Shown piece after piece: positions 42,551 to 54,254 of a stretch of DNA of 64,000 bases (its first letter is position 1; the number at the start of each line of letters is the position of its first letter). The notes under the pieces are model-generated. The model was not told the origin of the DNA and searched no databases. It saw only the letters and a program-made list of their open reading frames with translations. The stretch lies in the NCBI GenBank assembly GCA_001650895.1, contig LXYH01000005.1:1-64000 (forward strand). The letters run 5' to 3'. This DNA is from Rhodobacteraceae bacterium EhC02 (GTDB lineage: Bacteria > Pseudomonadota > Alphaproteobacteria > Rhodobacterales > Rhodobacteraceae). The translations under genes were made by a program, and so were the position numbers.

Positions 42551-43635
42551 CGTTGCAGGTTTCGCTCAGGCATCAATTCGCGGGTTTCGACCTGGACGTG
42601 GCCTTCGAGGCGCCGCCGGGCGTCACCGTGCTTTTTGGTCCGTCGGGGTCGGGAAAGAGCACGGTGATCAATGCGGTCGCCGGACTTTTGCGCCCGGACA
42701 GGGGGCGGATCGTCACCGATGACCTGGTGCTGTTGGACACCGATGCGCGCAGGGTCCTGCCCCCGCACAAGCGTCGCCTGGGCTATGTCTTTCAGGAGGG
42801 GCGGCTTTTCCCGCATCTGAGCGTCAGGCAGAACCTGTTGTTCGGGCGCTGGTTCGCCCCCCGCGACGCGCGGGGCGAAAGCCTTGACCGGGTGGTGGAA
42901 CTCCTCGGGTTGGAACATCTGCTGGACCGCCGCCCCGGCGCCTTGTCGGGTGGCGAAAAGCAACGCGTCGCGATCGGGCGCGCCCTGCTGGCAGCCCCCA
43001 GGCTGATCCTCGCGGATGAGCCCCTGGCCGCATTGGATGAGACCCGCAAGGCCGAGATCCTGCCCTATTTCGAAAGGCTGCGCGACGAGGTGGCGGTGCC
43101 CATCCTCTACGTCAGCCATGCCTCTGCCGAAGTGGCCCGACTGGCCACCACCGTGGTGGCGTTGCGCGCGGGCAGGGTCGCGGCGGTCGGCCCACCCGCG
43201 CAGGTGCTGGGCGATGTGGCGGCCGTCGGCGCGCGCGGGGCCTCGTCGATCCTGACGGCGCGGGTTGTCGCCCACCATGCCGATGGCCTGTCCCAGCTTG
43301 CCGCCGGAGAGGTGCCGCTCTGGTTGCCCCGGATCGAGGCCGCGCCGGGCCGGGTGGTGCGGGTGCGCATTGCGGCGCAGGACGTGATCCTGGCCACCGA
43401 GGTGCCACGGGGAATATCGGCGTTGAACATCCTGTCCGGCACGATCACCGAGATCCGCCGCGGCCAGGGCCCCGGCGTCATGGTCACCCTGGACATCGGC
43501 GGCCAAAGGCTGAGCGCGCGGATCACCCGCCGGTCGGCCGAAGCGATGGGGCTGTCCGAGGGGCAGACCTGTCATGCGGTTCTGAAATCCGTGGCCGTCG
43601 CGCCCGAGGATGTGGGCACCGGCACAAGGGGGTGA
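42547..43635 (+). CDS. modC: Molybdate ABC transporter ATP-binding protein
   Basis: A 362-residue ATPase with Walker A LFGPSGSGKST, signature LSGGEKQRVAIGRAL, Walker B LILADEPLAALD and a C-terminal Mop/TOBE domain (about 290-355, LNILSGTITEIRRGQGPG), which in ModC binds oxyanion and gates activity. The ATG at 42547 overlaps the modB stop; earlier in-frame codons lie inside modB. Confidence 0.95.
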   Translation: MTLQVSLRHQFAGFDLDVAFEAPPGVTVLFGPSGSGKSTVINAVAGLLRPDRGRIVTDDLVLLDTDARRVLPPHKRRLGYVFQEGRLFPHLSVRQNLLFGRWFAPRDARGESLDRVVELLGLEHLLDRRPGALSGGEKQRVAIGRALLAAPRLILADEPLAALDETRKAEILPYFERLRDEVAVPILYVSHASAEVARLATTVVALRAGRVAAVGPPAQVLGDVAAVGARGASSILTARVVAHHADGLSQLAAGEVPLWLPRIEAAPGRVVRVRIAAQDVILATEVPRGISALNILSGTITEIRRGQGPGVMVTLDIGGQRLSARITRRSAEAMGLSEGQTCHAVLKSVAVAPEDVGTGTRG

Positions 43636-43665
43636 GCGCGACCTGCCTGGCGCGGTCCCTGCCGT

Positions 43666-44866
<1,201 letters not shown>

Positions 44867-44877
<11 letters not shown>

Positions 44878-45586
44878 GGCTTTTCCCCCGCGCGGTGGGC
44901 GTGTCCCGCGCGATCCGCCCGTCCACCATCCAGATGATCCGGTCGGCATAGGCGGCCATGTCGTCTTCATGGGTGACCATCACGATGGTCAGCCCGCCCC
45001 TGGCCCGCAACTGGCCCAGCAGCTCCATGATCTCGACCGAGCGGTGGGTGTCCAGGTTGCCCGTGGGTTCATCGGCCAGGATCAGGTCCGGTGCGCCCGC
45101 CAGCGCGCGCGCGATGGCGACCCGCTGCTGCTGACCGCCCGACAGTTCCGAAGGGTCGTGATGCGACCGGCCGGACAGACCGACCTGGTCCAGTGCCCGC
45201 ATGGCGCGCGCATGCCGTTCCGCACGCGGCAAGCCCTTGTAGATCAATGGTAATTCGACATTTTCCAGCGCGGTGGCGCGCGGCAGCAGGTTGAAGCCCT
45301 GGAACACGAAGCCAAGGTAATGCCGCCTGAGCAAGGCACGTTGATCGCGGTCAAGTCCCGCGACATCCACACCGTTGAACAGGTACCGCCCGGATGTCGG
45401 CGGATCAAGGCAGCCGATCACGTTCAGGGCCGTCGACTTGCCCGACCCGCTGGGCCCCATGATGGCGACGAACTCGCCCGCCCGAATGGTCAGGTCGACA
45501 CCGTCCAGCGCGCGGACTTCCGTCTCGTCCTGCCCGTAGACGCGGGTGATGCCCTGCAACGCGATCAGTGGGGGGCTGTCCTGCAT
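44867..45586 (-). CDS. MacB-like ABC transporter ATP-binding protein
   Basis: A 239-residue ATPase of the LolD/MacB group: Walker A MGPSGSGKST, signature LSGGQQQRVAIARAL, Walker B LILADEPTGNLD and YLGFVFQGFNLLPRATALEN as Q-loop region. It sits between the permease (overlap 11 bases) and the membrane-fusion gene (gap 4 bases) in one leftward operon. Confidence 0.94.
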
Positions 45587-45590
45587 GTTC

Positions 45591-46838
45591 CTATCCGGCC
45601 TGTCCGGTGATCACGGCCTCGCCCTCGGCCAGGTCCCCGCCGGTGATTTCCGTCATGCGGCCATCGCTGCTGCCGATCGTGACCGGCACCTCAACCGCGG
45701 CGCCTGCACGTAGCACCCAGACCGCGGGGCCGCTCCCATCGTCCTGTCGAGGGGCGGGCCTTTCGGGCATGATCAACCCCAGGAGCCCGCCACCCGCGCG
45801 TTCCTCGCTTGTCGCGGGCGGAGCATAGCGCAGGGCGGCATTGGGAACGCTCAGCACGCCCGCGCGTTGTTCCACGATGATGTCGGCCGTTGCAGTCATG
45901 CCGGGGCGCAAGGACAGGTCCTTGTTGTCGACACTGAGGACCGCGACATAGCTGACGACCCCATCCAGCGGTTCCGACGCATAACGGATCATTCGGATGG
46001 TTGCGGGAAAGCTGCGCCGGTCGAAGGCATCGACCGTGAAAACCGCCGCATCACCTTCCGAGACAAGGCCGATATCGGCCTCGTCTATGGCGACCTGCGC
46101 CTCCATCTGGGTCAGGTCCTCGGCGATGGTGAACAGAACCGGCGCGGACAGGGACGAGGCGACGATCTGCCCGACGGATGCCGTGCGATCCAGCACGATG
46201 CCGTTGATGGGGGCGCAGATGCAGCCCTTGTCCAGATCGGCCTTGACCAGTTTCAGATTGGCGCGCGCCACGTTCAACTCTGCGTCGGCCACGCTCAGAT
46301 CGGCCTGCGCGCGGTAGAAGGCGGCGCGTCGTGTCAGCAGGGCCTGCGGGCTTGTCACGCCGCGCTGTTCCAGCGCCACGGCGCTGTCATAGCTGTCGCG
46401 CTGTTCGGCCAGCGACGTTTCGGCCCGGCGCAACCGTGCGATGGCGGCCGTGACATTGGCTTCGGCCACGGCTTTCTGCGCCTCCAGCTTCGTAGTGTCC
46501 AGGCTGGCCAGCGCCTGGCCCACGGCGACCCTGTCATTGAAATCGACATGAACGGCGCGGATCGTCCCCGACAGTTCGGAAGAAATGTCCACCGTGTTGG
46601 TCGGCTCCAGCGTGCCGGTGGCCGACACCCTGACCACCAGATCGCCGCGGCTGACCGTTTCGGTGCGATACTGCGGTTCGGCCTTGCGGTCCGTCCAGCG
46701 CACCAGTCCCCACAGCGCCAGAACGCAAGCCACCACGGACAGGCTTGCCCAGAACCATGCCGAAAGCCCGCGCCGCCTGCGCCCCAGTTGCAGGGTGCGG
46801 CTGATCGCGGCCTGCTTGTCGTCCGAATGATCTGCCAT
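45591..46838 (-). CDS. MacA-like periplasmic adaptor (membrane fusion protein)
   Basis: A 415-residue HlyD/RND-type adaptor. An N-terminal membrane anchor lies at about 28-48, then a lipoyl/barrel-sandwich half (GDLVVRVSATGTLEPTNTVD), a coiled-coil hairpin with alanine-rich helices (LASLDTTKLEAQKAVAEANV to about residue 200), the second lipoyl half (CICAPINGIVLDRTASVGQI) and a beta-barrel region. First gene of the leftward exporter operon. The ATG at 46838 was preferred because it places the anchor near the N-terminus. Confidence 0.92.
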   Translation of the reverse strand: MADHSDDKQAAISRTLQLGRRRRGLSAWFWASLSVVACVLALWGLVRWTDRKAEPQYRTETVSRGDLVVRVSATGTLEPTNTVDISSELSGTIRAVHVDFNDRVAVGQALASLDTTKLEAQKAVAEANVTAAIARLRRAETSLAEQRDSYDSAVALEQRGVTSPQALLTRRAAFYRAQADLSVADAELNVARANLKLVKADLDKGCICAPINGIVLDRTASVGQIVASSLSAPVLFTIAEDLTQMEAQVAIDEADIGLVSEGDAAVFTVDAFDRRSFPATIRMIRYASEPLDGVVSYVAVLSVDNKDLSLRPGMTATADIIVEQRAGVLSVPNAALRYAPPATSEERAGGGLLGLIMPERPAPRQDDGSGPAVWVLRAGAAVEVPVTIGSSDGRMTEITGGDLAEGEAVITGQAG

Positions 46839-47107
46839 GCGCCAACCCCGTCGTGCCATGTGGATCTGCCTATCCCATGCCGGCGGATCATGGATTGATG
46901 CAGGTCAACCTTGGGGCTTGTGGCGAATGGGTCTTTTCGCGCATGCATTGTCGCCTGTCCGTGCGTCCTCGGCAAAACCGCCTCGAAGATCGCCTTTCGC
47001 GGTGTCAGAATGGCGGGGTCCGGCCCGGCATTGCGGTTGCCGATTGAAAAGCCAACTGGCTTTGGGTTTATGGGGCAAAAGCGTTCGTGCCGCAGAAAGA
47101 GTGATTG

Positions 47108-48883
47108 ATGACCCTTGAACAGATATTCATGCTTGTCCTTCTGGCGGCTGTCTTCATCAGTTTCTTCAAGGAGTTCTATCCGCCCGAAGTGACGGCGCTT
47201 GGCGCCTCTGCGGCCCTGCTGGCCACGGGGATCATCCAGACCGGCGATTTCCTGACCGTGTTCAGTTCGCCCGCGCCGATCACCATTGCCATGATGTTCA
47301 TCATTTCGGCCGCATTGGAACGGACCGGGGTGCTGATGGTGCTGGGCGGCATTCTCAAGCGCAAGGCGCGCGGCTCGTTCCTGCGCGCCATGGTGCTGAT
47401 GATGGTGGGCGCGATGGGCGCATCGGCCTTCATGAACAACACGCCCGTGGTGATCCTGCTGACACCGATCATGATCTCGATGTCGGCCTCGGTCGGGGTT
47501 GCGCCTTCACGGTTCCTGATCCCGCTGTCCTATGCCGCGATCTTCGGTGGCACGCTGACACTGGTGGGCACCTCGACCAACATCCTGATGAGCGGTGTGG
47601 CGCGCGACGCGGGCCAGCCCGCGATCTCGATGTTCGAGATGACCCTGCCGGGGCTGATCTTCGCGGGCGTGGGCATGGTCTACATGATCTTTGCCGGCCG
47701 CTACCTGCTGCCGGATCGGGCGTCCCTGTCCAGCATGATGGGCAAGGAAAGCAAGCGCAAGTTCATGGCGCGCCTGCTGATCCCGCATGAATCGAAATAT
47801 ATCGGCAAGCGCCTGTCCGAACTGCCTTTCAACAAGCTGGAAACGCGCATCCTCGACGTGGTGCGCGGTGAGGTGTCGATGCGGCGCACCCTCAAGGACA
47901 TGACGCTGGAAGCCGGCGACCGGATCGTTCTGAAGACCGGCACGGGCGAGATCCTGGGCCTCAAGGAAAACGGGCAGGTGGCGTTCCGCGACATCGACGA
48001 TCACGCCTTCGAACCCGTGACCGCCGACCAGACCATCACGATGGAGGCAAGCGTCGGCCCGAATTCGCACCTGCGCGGGCGGCCCATCAAGGACCTCAAG
48101 CTGCGCCGCAAATACGGCGTCTACCTGATGGCGGTGCACCGCGCCGAGCAGAACATCTCGCAGGATCTGCCGGAACTGCGGCTGCAGTTCGCCGATACGC
48201 TGCTGCTGGAAGGCCCTCCCGAAGGGCTTCAGCGCCTGATGGAAGACGGCGGGATCATCAACCTGTCGGCCCCGTCCGAACGGGCGACCCGCTGGTCCAA
48301 GGCACCCATCGCCATCGCCACGATCATGGCCGTGATGGTGCTTGCCGCGTTCGAGGTGATGCCGATTGCCGGGCTGGCCGTGATCGGTGCGGTCGTGGTG
48401 ATGCTGACCCGCTGCGTCGATCCGGAAGAGGCTTTTGATGCGATCGACTGGCGTATCCTGTTCCTGATTTTCGGCATGCTGGGTCTGTCCATGGGGCTGG
48501 ATGCAACGGGCACGGCGCAGTTGATCGTCTCGGGGGTGGTCAGTTCGCTTGGCGATGCCGGGCCGCTTCTGATCCTGGCGGCGGTGTATTTCGTCACCAG
48601 TCTGCTGACGGAGATGGTGTCCAACAATGCGGTCGCGGTCCTTGTCGGCCCCATCGCGATCGCCCTTGCGGTCCAGCTGGGGTTCGATCCGCGCCCCTTC
48701 ATCATGGCTGTCATGTTCGCCGCCTCGGCCAGTTTCGCGACGCCGATCGGCTATCAGACGAACACCTTCGTCTACAGCGCCGGGGGCTATCGCTTTGCCG
48801 ATTTCATCAAGGTCGGATTGCCGCTGAACATCATCTTCGGGATCGTGGCGATTGCGATCATTCCGCTGTTCTTTCCGTTCTGA
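47108..48883 (+). CDS. DASS/SLC13-family transporter with two TrkA-C (RCK_C) domains
   Basis: A 591-residue membrane protein with two hydrophobic halves (about residues 1-205 and 395-590) split by a soluble middle that carries two RCK_C-type domains (GKRLSELPFNKLETRILDVV; GRPIKDLKLRRKYGVYLMAV). The membrane part shows SLC13 features: MNNTPVVILLTPIMISMSAS in the first half and TEMVSNNAVAVLVGPIAIAL in the second, the paired Asn-Asn-Thr/Ser motifs used for sodium and carboxylate or sulfate binding. The substrate is unassigned. It is followed by a GMC oxidoreductase after 140 bases. Confidence 0.9.
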   Translation: MTLEQIFMLVLLAAVFISFFKEFYPPEVTALGASAALLATGIIQTGDFLTVFSSPAPITIAMMFIISAALERTGVLMVLGGILKRKARGSFLRAMVLMMVGAMGASAFMNNTPVVILLTPIMISMSASVGVAPSRFLIPLSYAAIFGGTLTLVGTSTNILMSGVARDAGQPAISMFEMTLPGLIFAGVGMVYMIFAGRYLLPDRASLSSMMGKESKRKFMARLLIPHESKYIGKRLSELPFNKLETRILDVVRGEVSMRRTLKDMTLEAGDRIVLKTGTGEILGLKENGQVAFRDIDDHAFEPVTADQTITMEASVGPNSHLRGRPIKDLKLRRKYGVYLMAVHRAEQNISQDLPELRLQFADTLLLEGPPEGLQRLMEDGGIINLSAPSERATRWSKAPIAIATIMAVMVLAAFEVMPIAGLAVIGAVVVMLTRCVDPEEAFDAIDWRILFLIFGMLGLSMGLDATGTAQLIVSGVVSSLGDAGPLLILAAVYFVTSLLTEMVSNNAVAVLVGPIAIALAVQLGFDPRPFIMAVMFAASASFATPIGYQTNTFVYSAGGYRFADFIKVGLPLNIIFGIVAIAIIPLFFPF

Positions 48884-49023
48884 GGGCAGGACCGGCATGT
48901 TTGGCACCGTCACGCAACTGTCGTTTTTCGCCGCGTCGGTCCGGGGTGGCGGCGCTATGGTGCGCGGCAAGGGTCCGGGTTCGCGAATGGATGCGGCCGG
49001 GATGACAAGCGCAGGGGTATGAC

Positions 49024-50640
49024 GTGCACGAAGTCGACTATGTGATCGTGGGGGCCGGGTCGGCCGGATCGGTTCTGGCCAACAGGCTGAGCGGGGATGC
49101 CCGCAACCGGGTGTTGCTGCTGGAAGCCGGCGGTTCGGACCTGACCTTCTGGGTGCAGGTTCCCATCGGATACGGCAAGGTCTATTACGACGAGCGGGTG
49201 AACTGGAAATACACCACCGAGCCTGACCCCAACCGCAACGGCAACCGGTCCTACTGGCCGCGCGGCAAGGTGCTGGGCGGATCAAGCTCGATCAACGCGA
49301 TGGTCTATGTGCGTGGCCATCCCTCTGACTATGCCGAATGGAACGCGGTCGCACCCGGCTGGGGATGGGATGATGTTGCCCCGGTCTTCAAGCGGATGGA
49401 AGATTGGGACGGACCCGCGAACCCGCTGCGTGGAACTGGTGGCCCGCTGCATGTGCATGACGTGACGCAGGACGTGCACCCGCTGACGCGCATGTACCTT
49501 CAGGCGGCCGAGCAGGCGGGATATCCCACCAACCCCGATTACAACGCATCCGACATGGAGGGGGCGGCCCTCTACCAGATCACCACCAAGGGCGGGCTGC
49601 GCGCCTCGGCGGCGCGCGCCTATCTGCGCCCGGCGATGAAGCGTGCGAACCTCAGGGTCGAAACCCGCGCCCATGTGACAAGGGTCATCTTCGAGGGGCG
49701 TCGCGCCGTCGGAGTCGAATATGTGCAGAATGGCCGCACGCTGACGGCGCGGGCGCGCGCCGAGGTGATCCTGTCGGGCGGGGCGATCAATTCCCCGCAA
49801 CTGCTGCAATTGTCGGGTATCGGTCCCGGCGCGGTGTTGCAGCGCCACGGTGTTGCGGTGCTGCATGATGCGCCCCATGTGGGGCGCAACCTGTCCGATC
49901 ACCTTGGCGCGGATGCGCTGTATCGCGCGCGGGTGCCCAGCCTGAACCAGGAACTCAACCCGCTGATGGGCAAGCTCTGGGCGGGGCTGCGCTATGTATT
50001 GACGCGCAAGGGGCCGCTGTCGCTCAGCCTCAATCAGGGGGGCGGGTTCATCCGGCTGATGGAAGGTGCCACGCGGCCTGACCTGCAACTCTACTTCTCG
50101 CCCGTCAGCTATACCCGCGCACCGGTGGGCACGCGCCCTCTGATGAACCCCGATCCCTTTCCGGGCTTCCTGCTGGGCTTCAACCCCTGCAAGCCGACCA
50201 GCACGGGCTACCTGCAGATCTGTTCGCCCGATCCTTTCGCGGCGCCCGAGATGCACACCAACTACCTTGATACCGACTATGACCGTGCGGTCATGCTGGC
50301 GGGCTACCGGCTGATGCGCAAGATCGCACGGACGCCCGCGATGGCCGCCGTGATCGAGGACGAGATCACGCCGGGCTGGGACGTGGACAGCGACGAGGCG
50401 CTGGCCGACGTGATACGCGAAAAGTCATGGACCGTGTTCCACCAATGCGGCACCTGCCGGATGGGGGCCGACCCTGCGCAATCCGTGGTCGATGCGCGGT
50501 TGCGCGTGCATGGCGTGGACGGGCTGCGTGTGGCCGATGCCGCGATTTTCCCGACGATCCCTTCAGGCAACACGAATGCCCCCGCGATCATGGTCGGCGA
50601 AAAGGCATCCGATCTGATCCTGGAAGATGCCCGGCGCTGA
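49024..50640 (+). CDS. GMC-family FAD oxidoreductase (choline/alcohol dehydrogenase-like)
   Basis: A 538-residue flavoprotein of the glucose-methanol-choline family starting at a GTG. The FAD motif is YVIVGAGSAGSVLANRLSGD at residues 6-25, the first GMC signature LGGSSSINAMVYVRGHPSDY, the second GAINSPQLLQLSGIGP, and the active-site region VFHQCGTCRMG with its His, followed by FPTIPSGNTNAPAIMVGEKA. The usual Pro-Val before Gly-Thr-Cys-Arg is Gln-Cys here. Substrate probably a primary alcohol or choline-like compound; a dedicated betaine-aldehyde dehydrogenase is not adjacent, which argues against a plain bet operon. Confidence 0.92.
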   Translation: MHEVDYVIVGAGSAGSVLANRLSGDARNRVLLLEAGGSDLTFWVQVPIGYGKVYYDERVNWKYTTEPDPNRNGNRSYWPRGKVLGGSSSINAMVYVRGHPSDYAEWNAVAPGWGWDDVAPVFKRMEDWDGPANPLRGTGGPLHVHDVTQDVHPLTRMYLQAAEQAGYPTNPDYNASDMEGAALYQITTKGGLRASAARAYLRPAMKRANLRVETRAHVTRVIFEGRRAVGVEYVQNGRTLTARARAEVILSGGAINSPQLLQLSGIGPGAVLQRHGVAVLHDAPHVGRNLSDHLGADALYRARVPSLNQELNPLMGKLWAGLRYVLTRKGPLSLSLNQGGGFIRLMEGATRPDLQLYFSPVSYTRAPVGTRPLMNPDPFPGFLLGFNPCKPTSTGYLQICSPDPFAAPEMHTNYLDTDYDRAVMLAGYRLMRKIARTPAMAAVIEDEITPGWDVDSDEALADVIREKSWTVFHQCGTCRMGADPAQSVVDARLRVHGVDGLRVADAAIFPTIPSGNTNAPAIMVGEKASDLILEDARR

Positions 50641-50661
50641 CATACGCCCCGGGCTTTGCCC

Positions 50662-50994
50662 TCAGTACCTGTAGTCGAAGGTTACCAGCGTGCCGTCAGC
50701 GCGCGTCATGGTGCGGGCATAGATCTCGCGCGGGCCGGGATCGTCATCGACGAAACCATGGACCGTGACCGTCTCGCCGACTTCGGCGGGAACAAGGTTA
50801 GGCCCCACGTAGACGCGGATGTTGCCGCTGCTGTCGCTCAGGCGGAAGGTGTCTTCGTCCAGGATGCGCGCGACCTGGCCCTGAACCGTCACCATCGTTC
50901 CGCGTTCGGCCTTGGACACAGGTGTCATGTCCTTTTGCGCATAGGCTGGAAGGGCCACAAGTGTAATGGCTGCGGTCAGAAACAGATGGCGCAC
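50662..50994 (-). CDS. Small periplasmic OB-fold protein
   Basis: A 110-residue exported protein. A signal peptide (VRHLFLTAAITLVALPAYA) is followed by a beta-rich domain with OB-fold spacing (GTMVTVQGQVARILDEDTF, RLSDSSGNIRVYVGPNLV, EVGETVTVHGFV). The bacterial OB-fold (YgiW/YdeI-type) family is the best fit, with stress-tolerance roles known for some members. The start is a GTG at 50994, supported by AAGGA six bases upstream. Confidence 0.75.
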   Translation of the reverse strand: MRHLFLTAAITLVALPAYAQKDMTPVSKAERGTMVTVQGQVARILDEDTFRLSDSSGNIRVYVGPNLVPAEVGETVTVHGFVDDDPGPREIYARTMTRADGTLVTFDYRY

Positions 50995-51104
50995 GGGATA
51001 TCCTTTCAATGTTGACGCACCGGAATGCATGTCAGATGGGGGCAGGATTTCCCCGCGCAATCGCCAGCCGATAACATCGGCGTCAGTGTCGCGTTATCCG
51101 GGTG

Positions 51105-51728
51105 TCACACCCTCGGCGGGCGGCTCTTGTAGACCGGCAGGCGCCAGCCGAAAGCCAGTGATCCCGCGCGCAGGATCCATGTCAGCAGGGCGCAGGCGGC
51201 CAGCATCACAAGGGTGTCCGCACCAAGCGCGCGCACGATCAGCGCGGCCCCGGCACCCGCAAACGCAGCCGAGGCATAAAGCTCTCCCTGTTTCAGGACC
51301 AGCGGCACCTCGTTGCAGACCACGTCGCGCATCAACCCGCCAAGGCAACCCGTGACCATGCCCATGATCAGCACGATCGCGGCGGGCTGATCCATGCCGA
51401 TGGCCACACCCACGCCCGCAGGCACCGCCACGGCCAGCGCAAGGCTATCCAGCCAGATCAGCGCGCGGTAGCGGCTTTCCAGAAGATGCGCGGTGAAGAA
51501 CACCACCAGCGCCGCCGTGCAGGCGATGGCGATATAGGTAGGTTCTGCCACCCAGAAGACCGTGTCGCGGTTCAGAAGCACGTCGCGCAGCGTGCCGCCG
51601 CCCACCGCCGTCAGGCAGGCGATGAAGAAGAACCCCACGATATCCAGCTGCGCCCGCGACGCGACCAGGGCACCCGTCAGCGCAAAGACCAGCACCGAGG
51701 CATAGTCCAGCAGGACCAGCAGGCTCAT
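51105..51728 (-). CDS. TRIC-type cation channel family protein (UPF0126/YadS)
   Basis: A 207-residue membrane protein with seven predicted segments built from two repeats, each with the glycine-rich Gly-Gly-x-x-Arg-Asp motif ([20 protein letters not shown] and [19 protein letters not shown]). This is the bacterial trimeric intracellular cation channel family. It overlaps rnhA by ATGA, so the two share a transcript. Confidence 0.9.
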   Translation of the reverse strand: MSLLVLLDYASVLVFALTGALVASRAQLDIVGFFFIACLTAVGGGTLRDVLLNRDTVFWVAEPTYIAIACTAALVVFFTAHLLESRYRALIWLDSLALAVAVPAGVGVAIGMDQPAAIVLIMGMVTGCLGGLMRDVVCNEVPLVLKQGELYASAAFAGAGAALIVRALGADTLVMLAACALLTWILRAGSLAFGWRLPVYKSRPPRV

Positions 51729-52195
51729 CGGCCCGCTTTCCCGTTCACCTTGAACGGCGCCATGCCCGCGCGTGCCAGTTCATCGGCGCGCTCGTTCTCG
51801 GGGTGGCCGGCATGACCCTTGACCCATTCCCAGGTCACCTTGTGCCGCGCCTGCGCCGCGTCCAGCCGCTGCCACAGCTCGACATTCTTGACGGGCTTGC
51901 GGTCCGCCGTGCGCCAGCCGTTCTTTTTCCAGCCGTGAATCCACGCGGTCACACCGTTCTTCACATAGGCGCTGTCAGTGACGATGGTGATCTGGCTGGG
52001 CCGTTCCAGCGCCTCGAGCGCGTTGATCGCGGCCAGCAGTTCCATGCGGTTGTTGGTCGTATCGGCCTCGCCGCCGTTCAACTCGCGTTCCTTGATGATC
52101 TTGCCGTCGCGCACCGCGCGCATCAGCGCACCCCAGCCGCCGGGGCCGGGATTGCCCGAACAGGCCCCATCCGTATAGGCGAAAAGCTGTGTCAT
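51725..52195 (-). CDS. rnhA: Ribonuclease HI
   Basis: A 156-residue RNase HI that cleaves RNA in RNA-DNA hybrids. Catalytic acids are visible in [19 protein letters not shown] (Asp), [10 protein letters not shown] (Glu), [11 protein letters not shown] (Asp) and [11 protein letters not shown] (Asp); the basic handle [14 protein letters not shown] is present. The ATG at 52195 overlaps the GST gene stop. Confidence 0.97.
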   Translation of the reverse strand: MTQLFAYTDGACSGNPGPGGWGALMRAVRDGKIIKERELNGGEADTTNNRMELLAAINALEALERPSQITIVTDSAYVKNGVTAWIHGWKKNGWRTADRKPVKNVELWQRLDAAQARHKVTWEWVKGHAGHPENERADELARAGMAPFKVNGKAGR

Positions 52196-52812
52196 GGCGC
52201 ATGGTCCAGGGTGACGTGGCCGGGCAGGGCAGCCATGCGCCCGCACCATTCGGTGATGCGGGGAAAGCGCGCCATGTCATAGCCGCCGCGCGTGTCCGCC
52301 GTGCAGGTATAGCCGTAAAGCGCAATATCGGCGAGGGTCGGGCCTGCCCCGCAGAACCAGTCCTGCCCCGCCAGCGCATCCTCCATCAGGGCAAGGATCG
52401 CATGGCCCTCGTCCAGCAGTGTGGCCATGCGTTCGGGCGTGGCTTGCGCCGCCCTGTGCGGATAGCAGCGCAGTGCCGCGCGCACCGCGATCACCGACTC
52501 GTGGCGGTTTTGTTCGAAGAACATCCATGACAGCATATGTGCCTGCGCCAACGGATCCGTGGGCACCCAAGTCGTGCCGGTTCCCAGATACCACAGGATT
52601 GCGTTGGATTCGTTCAGCACCTGCCCATCTGCCAGATGCAGCACCGGAACCTTGCCCAGCGGTGCCTTGCCCTCGGCCTTGGCCTGCGCCAGCGCGTCCG
52701 AACCGGCTTCGCAAGGCACATGGCGGTACGCGCGCCCCTGAAGCGCCAGCAGCAGCCGCACCTTGTAGCTGTTGCCGGATGAGGGCATCGAGTAGAGGGT
52801 CATCTGGGTCAT
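52192..52812 (-). CDS. Glutathione S-transferase family protein
   Basis: A 206-residue GST. The thioredoxin-like N-domain includes [14 protein letters not shown] (Ser at the thiol-activating position) and the cis-Pro region [11 protein letters not shown] with the glutathione-binding [10 protein letters not shown]. The C-domain is helical ([12 protein letters not shown]). Role unknown, probably detoxification or a housekeeping thiol transfer. Translationally coupled to rnhA. Confidence 0.92.
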   Translation of the reverse strand: MTQMTLYSMPSSGNSYKVRLLLALQGRAYRHVPCEAGSDALAQAKAEGKAPLGKVPVLHLADGQVLNESNAILWYLGTGTTWVPTDPLAQAHMLSWMFFEQNRHESVIAVRAALRCYPHRAAQATPERMATLLDEGHAILALMEDALAGQDWFCGAGPTLADIALYGYTCTADTRGGYDMARFPRITEWCGRMAALPGHVTLDHAP

Positions 52813-52842
52813 GGCAGCATCCTTGATGTGTCGATCTCTATG

Positions 52843-53295
52843 TCAGGCGAAGGCCACGACCGCCAGACAGATCACGACAATCGCGGTCAGAAGCATCCGC
52901 AGGCTCATCCACCATTCCGGGGCAAGTCCCTGCTTCCAGAACATCCAGTCCAGCGCCAGCAGACCAATGAAGCCCGCGATCAGGTTGATCGCCGCACTGA
53001 CCGGCCCGCCGCCTGTCATGAAGAACGCCCAAAGCGCCGGGATCACCGACAGCACATAACCCGAGGCCGCGACCGCCCCGCTTGCCTTGGTGGCGAACCC
53101 CCAGAGCACGCCGGACATGAAGGACAGGATCACCGCGCCGTAGAACAGCCCGATATAAGGACCGGTGAATCGTCCGCCCAGTGTCTGCGCGCTCCATTGG
53201 CTCAGTGGCTCGGACAGAACGGTCACCGCCCCCCAGACAAAGGGGATCAGCCCCGCAAGGCCAAGGATCAGCGCGGAACGGGGAATACCTTGCAT
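52843..53295 (-). CDS. DUF3429-family membrane protein
   Basis: A 150-residue protein with four to five hydrophobic segments (ALILGLAGLIPFVWGAVTVL; YIGLFYGAVILSFMSGVLWG; SVIPALWAFFMTGG; ALDWMFWKQGLAP). The GAVILSFMSGVLWG-F block is typical of DUF3429. No function is known for the family. It follows ispH by eight bases in the same leftward unit. Confidence 0.85.
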   Translation of the reverse strand: MQGIPRSALILGLAGLIPFVWGAVTVLSEPLSQWSAQTLGGRFTGPYIGLFYGAVILSFMSGVLWGFATKASGAVAASGYVLSVIPALWAFFMTGGGPVSAAINLIAGFIGLLALDWMFWKQGLAPEWWMSLRMLLTAIVVICLAVVAFA

Positions 53296-53303
53296 GATCC
53301 GCC

Positions 53304-54254
53304 TCAGGCCGGTTGCCGCAGGACGCGCGGCACCTTGAACTCAACGTTTTCCTCGGCGGTCACGACCTGCTCTACCGTCACGTCGAACCGGTCGCGGAAG
53401 GCATCCACCACCTCGGTGATCAGAACATCCGGGGCCGATGCGCCCGCCGTGATCCCGATGCTGGAAATCCCGTCCAGCGCGCGCCAGTCGATGTCGCTGG
53501 CCCGCTGCACCAGCTGCGCATAGCCGCAACCGGCCCGCGCGCCCACTTCGACGAGACGCCGGGAGTTCGACGAGTTCGGCGCCCCCACGACCAGCATCGC
53601 CTCGCATTTGGGCGCCATCGCCTTGACGGCTTCCTGCCGGTTCGTGGTGGCATAGCAGATGTCTTCCTTGTGCGGCCCCACGATGCCCGGAAATCGCGCC
53701 TTGAGCGCCGCGACCACTTCGGCAGTGTCATCCACGGACAAGGTGGTTTGCGTCACGAACGCCAGCTTTGCCGGATCGCGCACCGCAAGGGCCGCCACAT
53801 CCTGAGGGGTTTCGACCAGCAGCACCTCGCCATCCGGCAATTGTCCCATGGTGCCGATGGTTTCGGGATGCCCGGCATGGCCGATCATGACGATCTGCAG
53901 CCCGTTGTCATGGTGGCGTTCCGCCTCGATATGCACCTTGCTGACCAGCGGGCATGTGGCGTCGACATAGATCATCTGGCGCGCTTGTGCCGTCGCGGGC
54001 ACGGATTTCGGCACGCCATGGGCCGAGAAGATCACGGGGCGGTCGCCGGGCACCTCGTCCAGTTCCTCGACGAATACCGCGCCCTTGGCACGCAGCCCGT
54101 CGACGACGAATTTGTTGTGCACGATTTCATGGCGGACAAAGACGGGCGCGCCCCATTTGTCCAGCGCCATCTCGACGATCTTGATGGCGCGGTCCACGCC
54201 GGCGCAGAACCCGCGGGGTGCAGCCAGATAAAGGGTAAGGGGCGGTTTGGTCAT
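53304..54254 (-). CDS. ispH: 4-hydroxy-3-methylbut-2-enyl diphosphate reductase
   Basis: A 316-residue IspH, the last enzyme of the non-mevalonate isoprenoid route. The three iron-sulfur cysteines lie in [27 protein letters not shown] and [12 protein letters not shown], and the substrate motif [11 protein letters not shown] is present. First gene of a leftward unit with DUF3429, GST, rnhA and TRIC genes, divergent from the cytochrome c gene. Confidence 0.97.
   Translation of the reverse strand: MTKPPLTLYLAAPRGFCAGVDRAIKIVEMALDKWGAPVFVRHEIVHNKFVVDGLRAKGAVFVEELDEVPGDRPVIFSAHGVPKSVPATAQARQMIYVDATCPLVSKVHIEAERHHDNGLQIVMIGHAGHPETIGTMGQLPDGEVLLVETPQDVAALAVRDPAKLAFVTQTTLSVDDTAEVVAALKARFPGIVGPHKEDICYATTNRQEAVKAMAPKCEAMLVVGAPNSSNSRRLVEVGARAGCGYAQLVQRASDIDWRALDGISSIGITAGASAPDVLITEVVDAFRDRFDVTVEQVVTAEENVEFKVPRVLRQPA

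Noticed and set aside
47048-47063. AAAGCC/GGCTTT mini-hairpin upstream of the DASS transporter
   Set aside because: Only six base pairs with no T-run at the right place; too likely by chance.
47507-49285. Long minus-strand open frame
   Set aside because: Antisense to the DASS transporter and the start of the GMC gene, both strongly supported.
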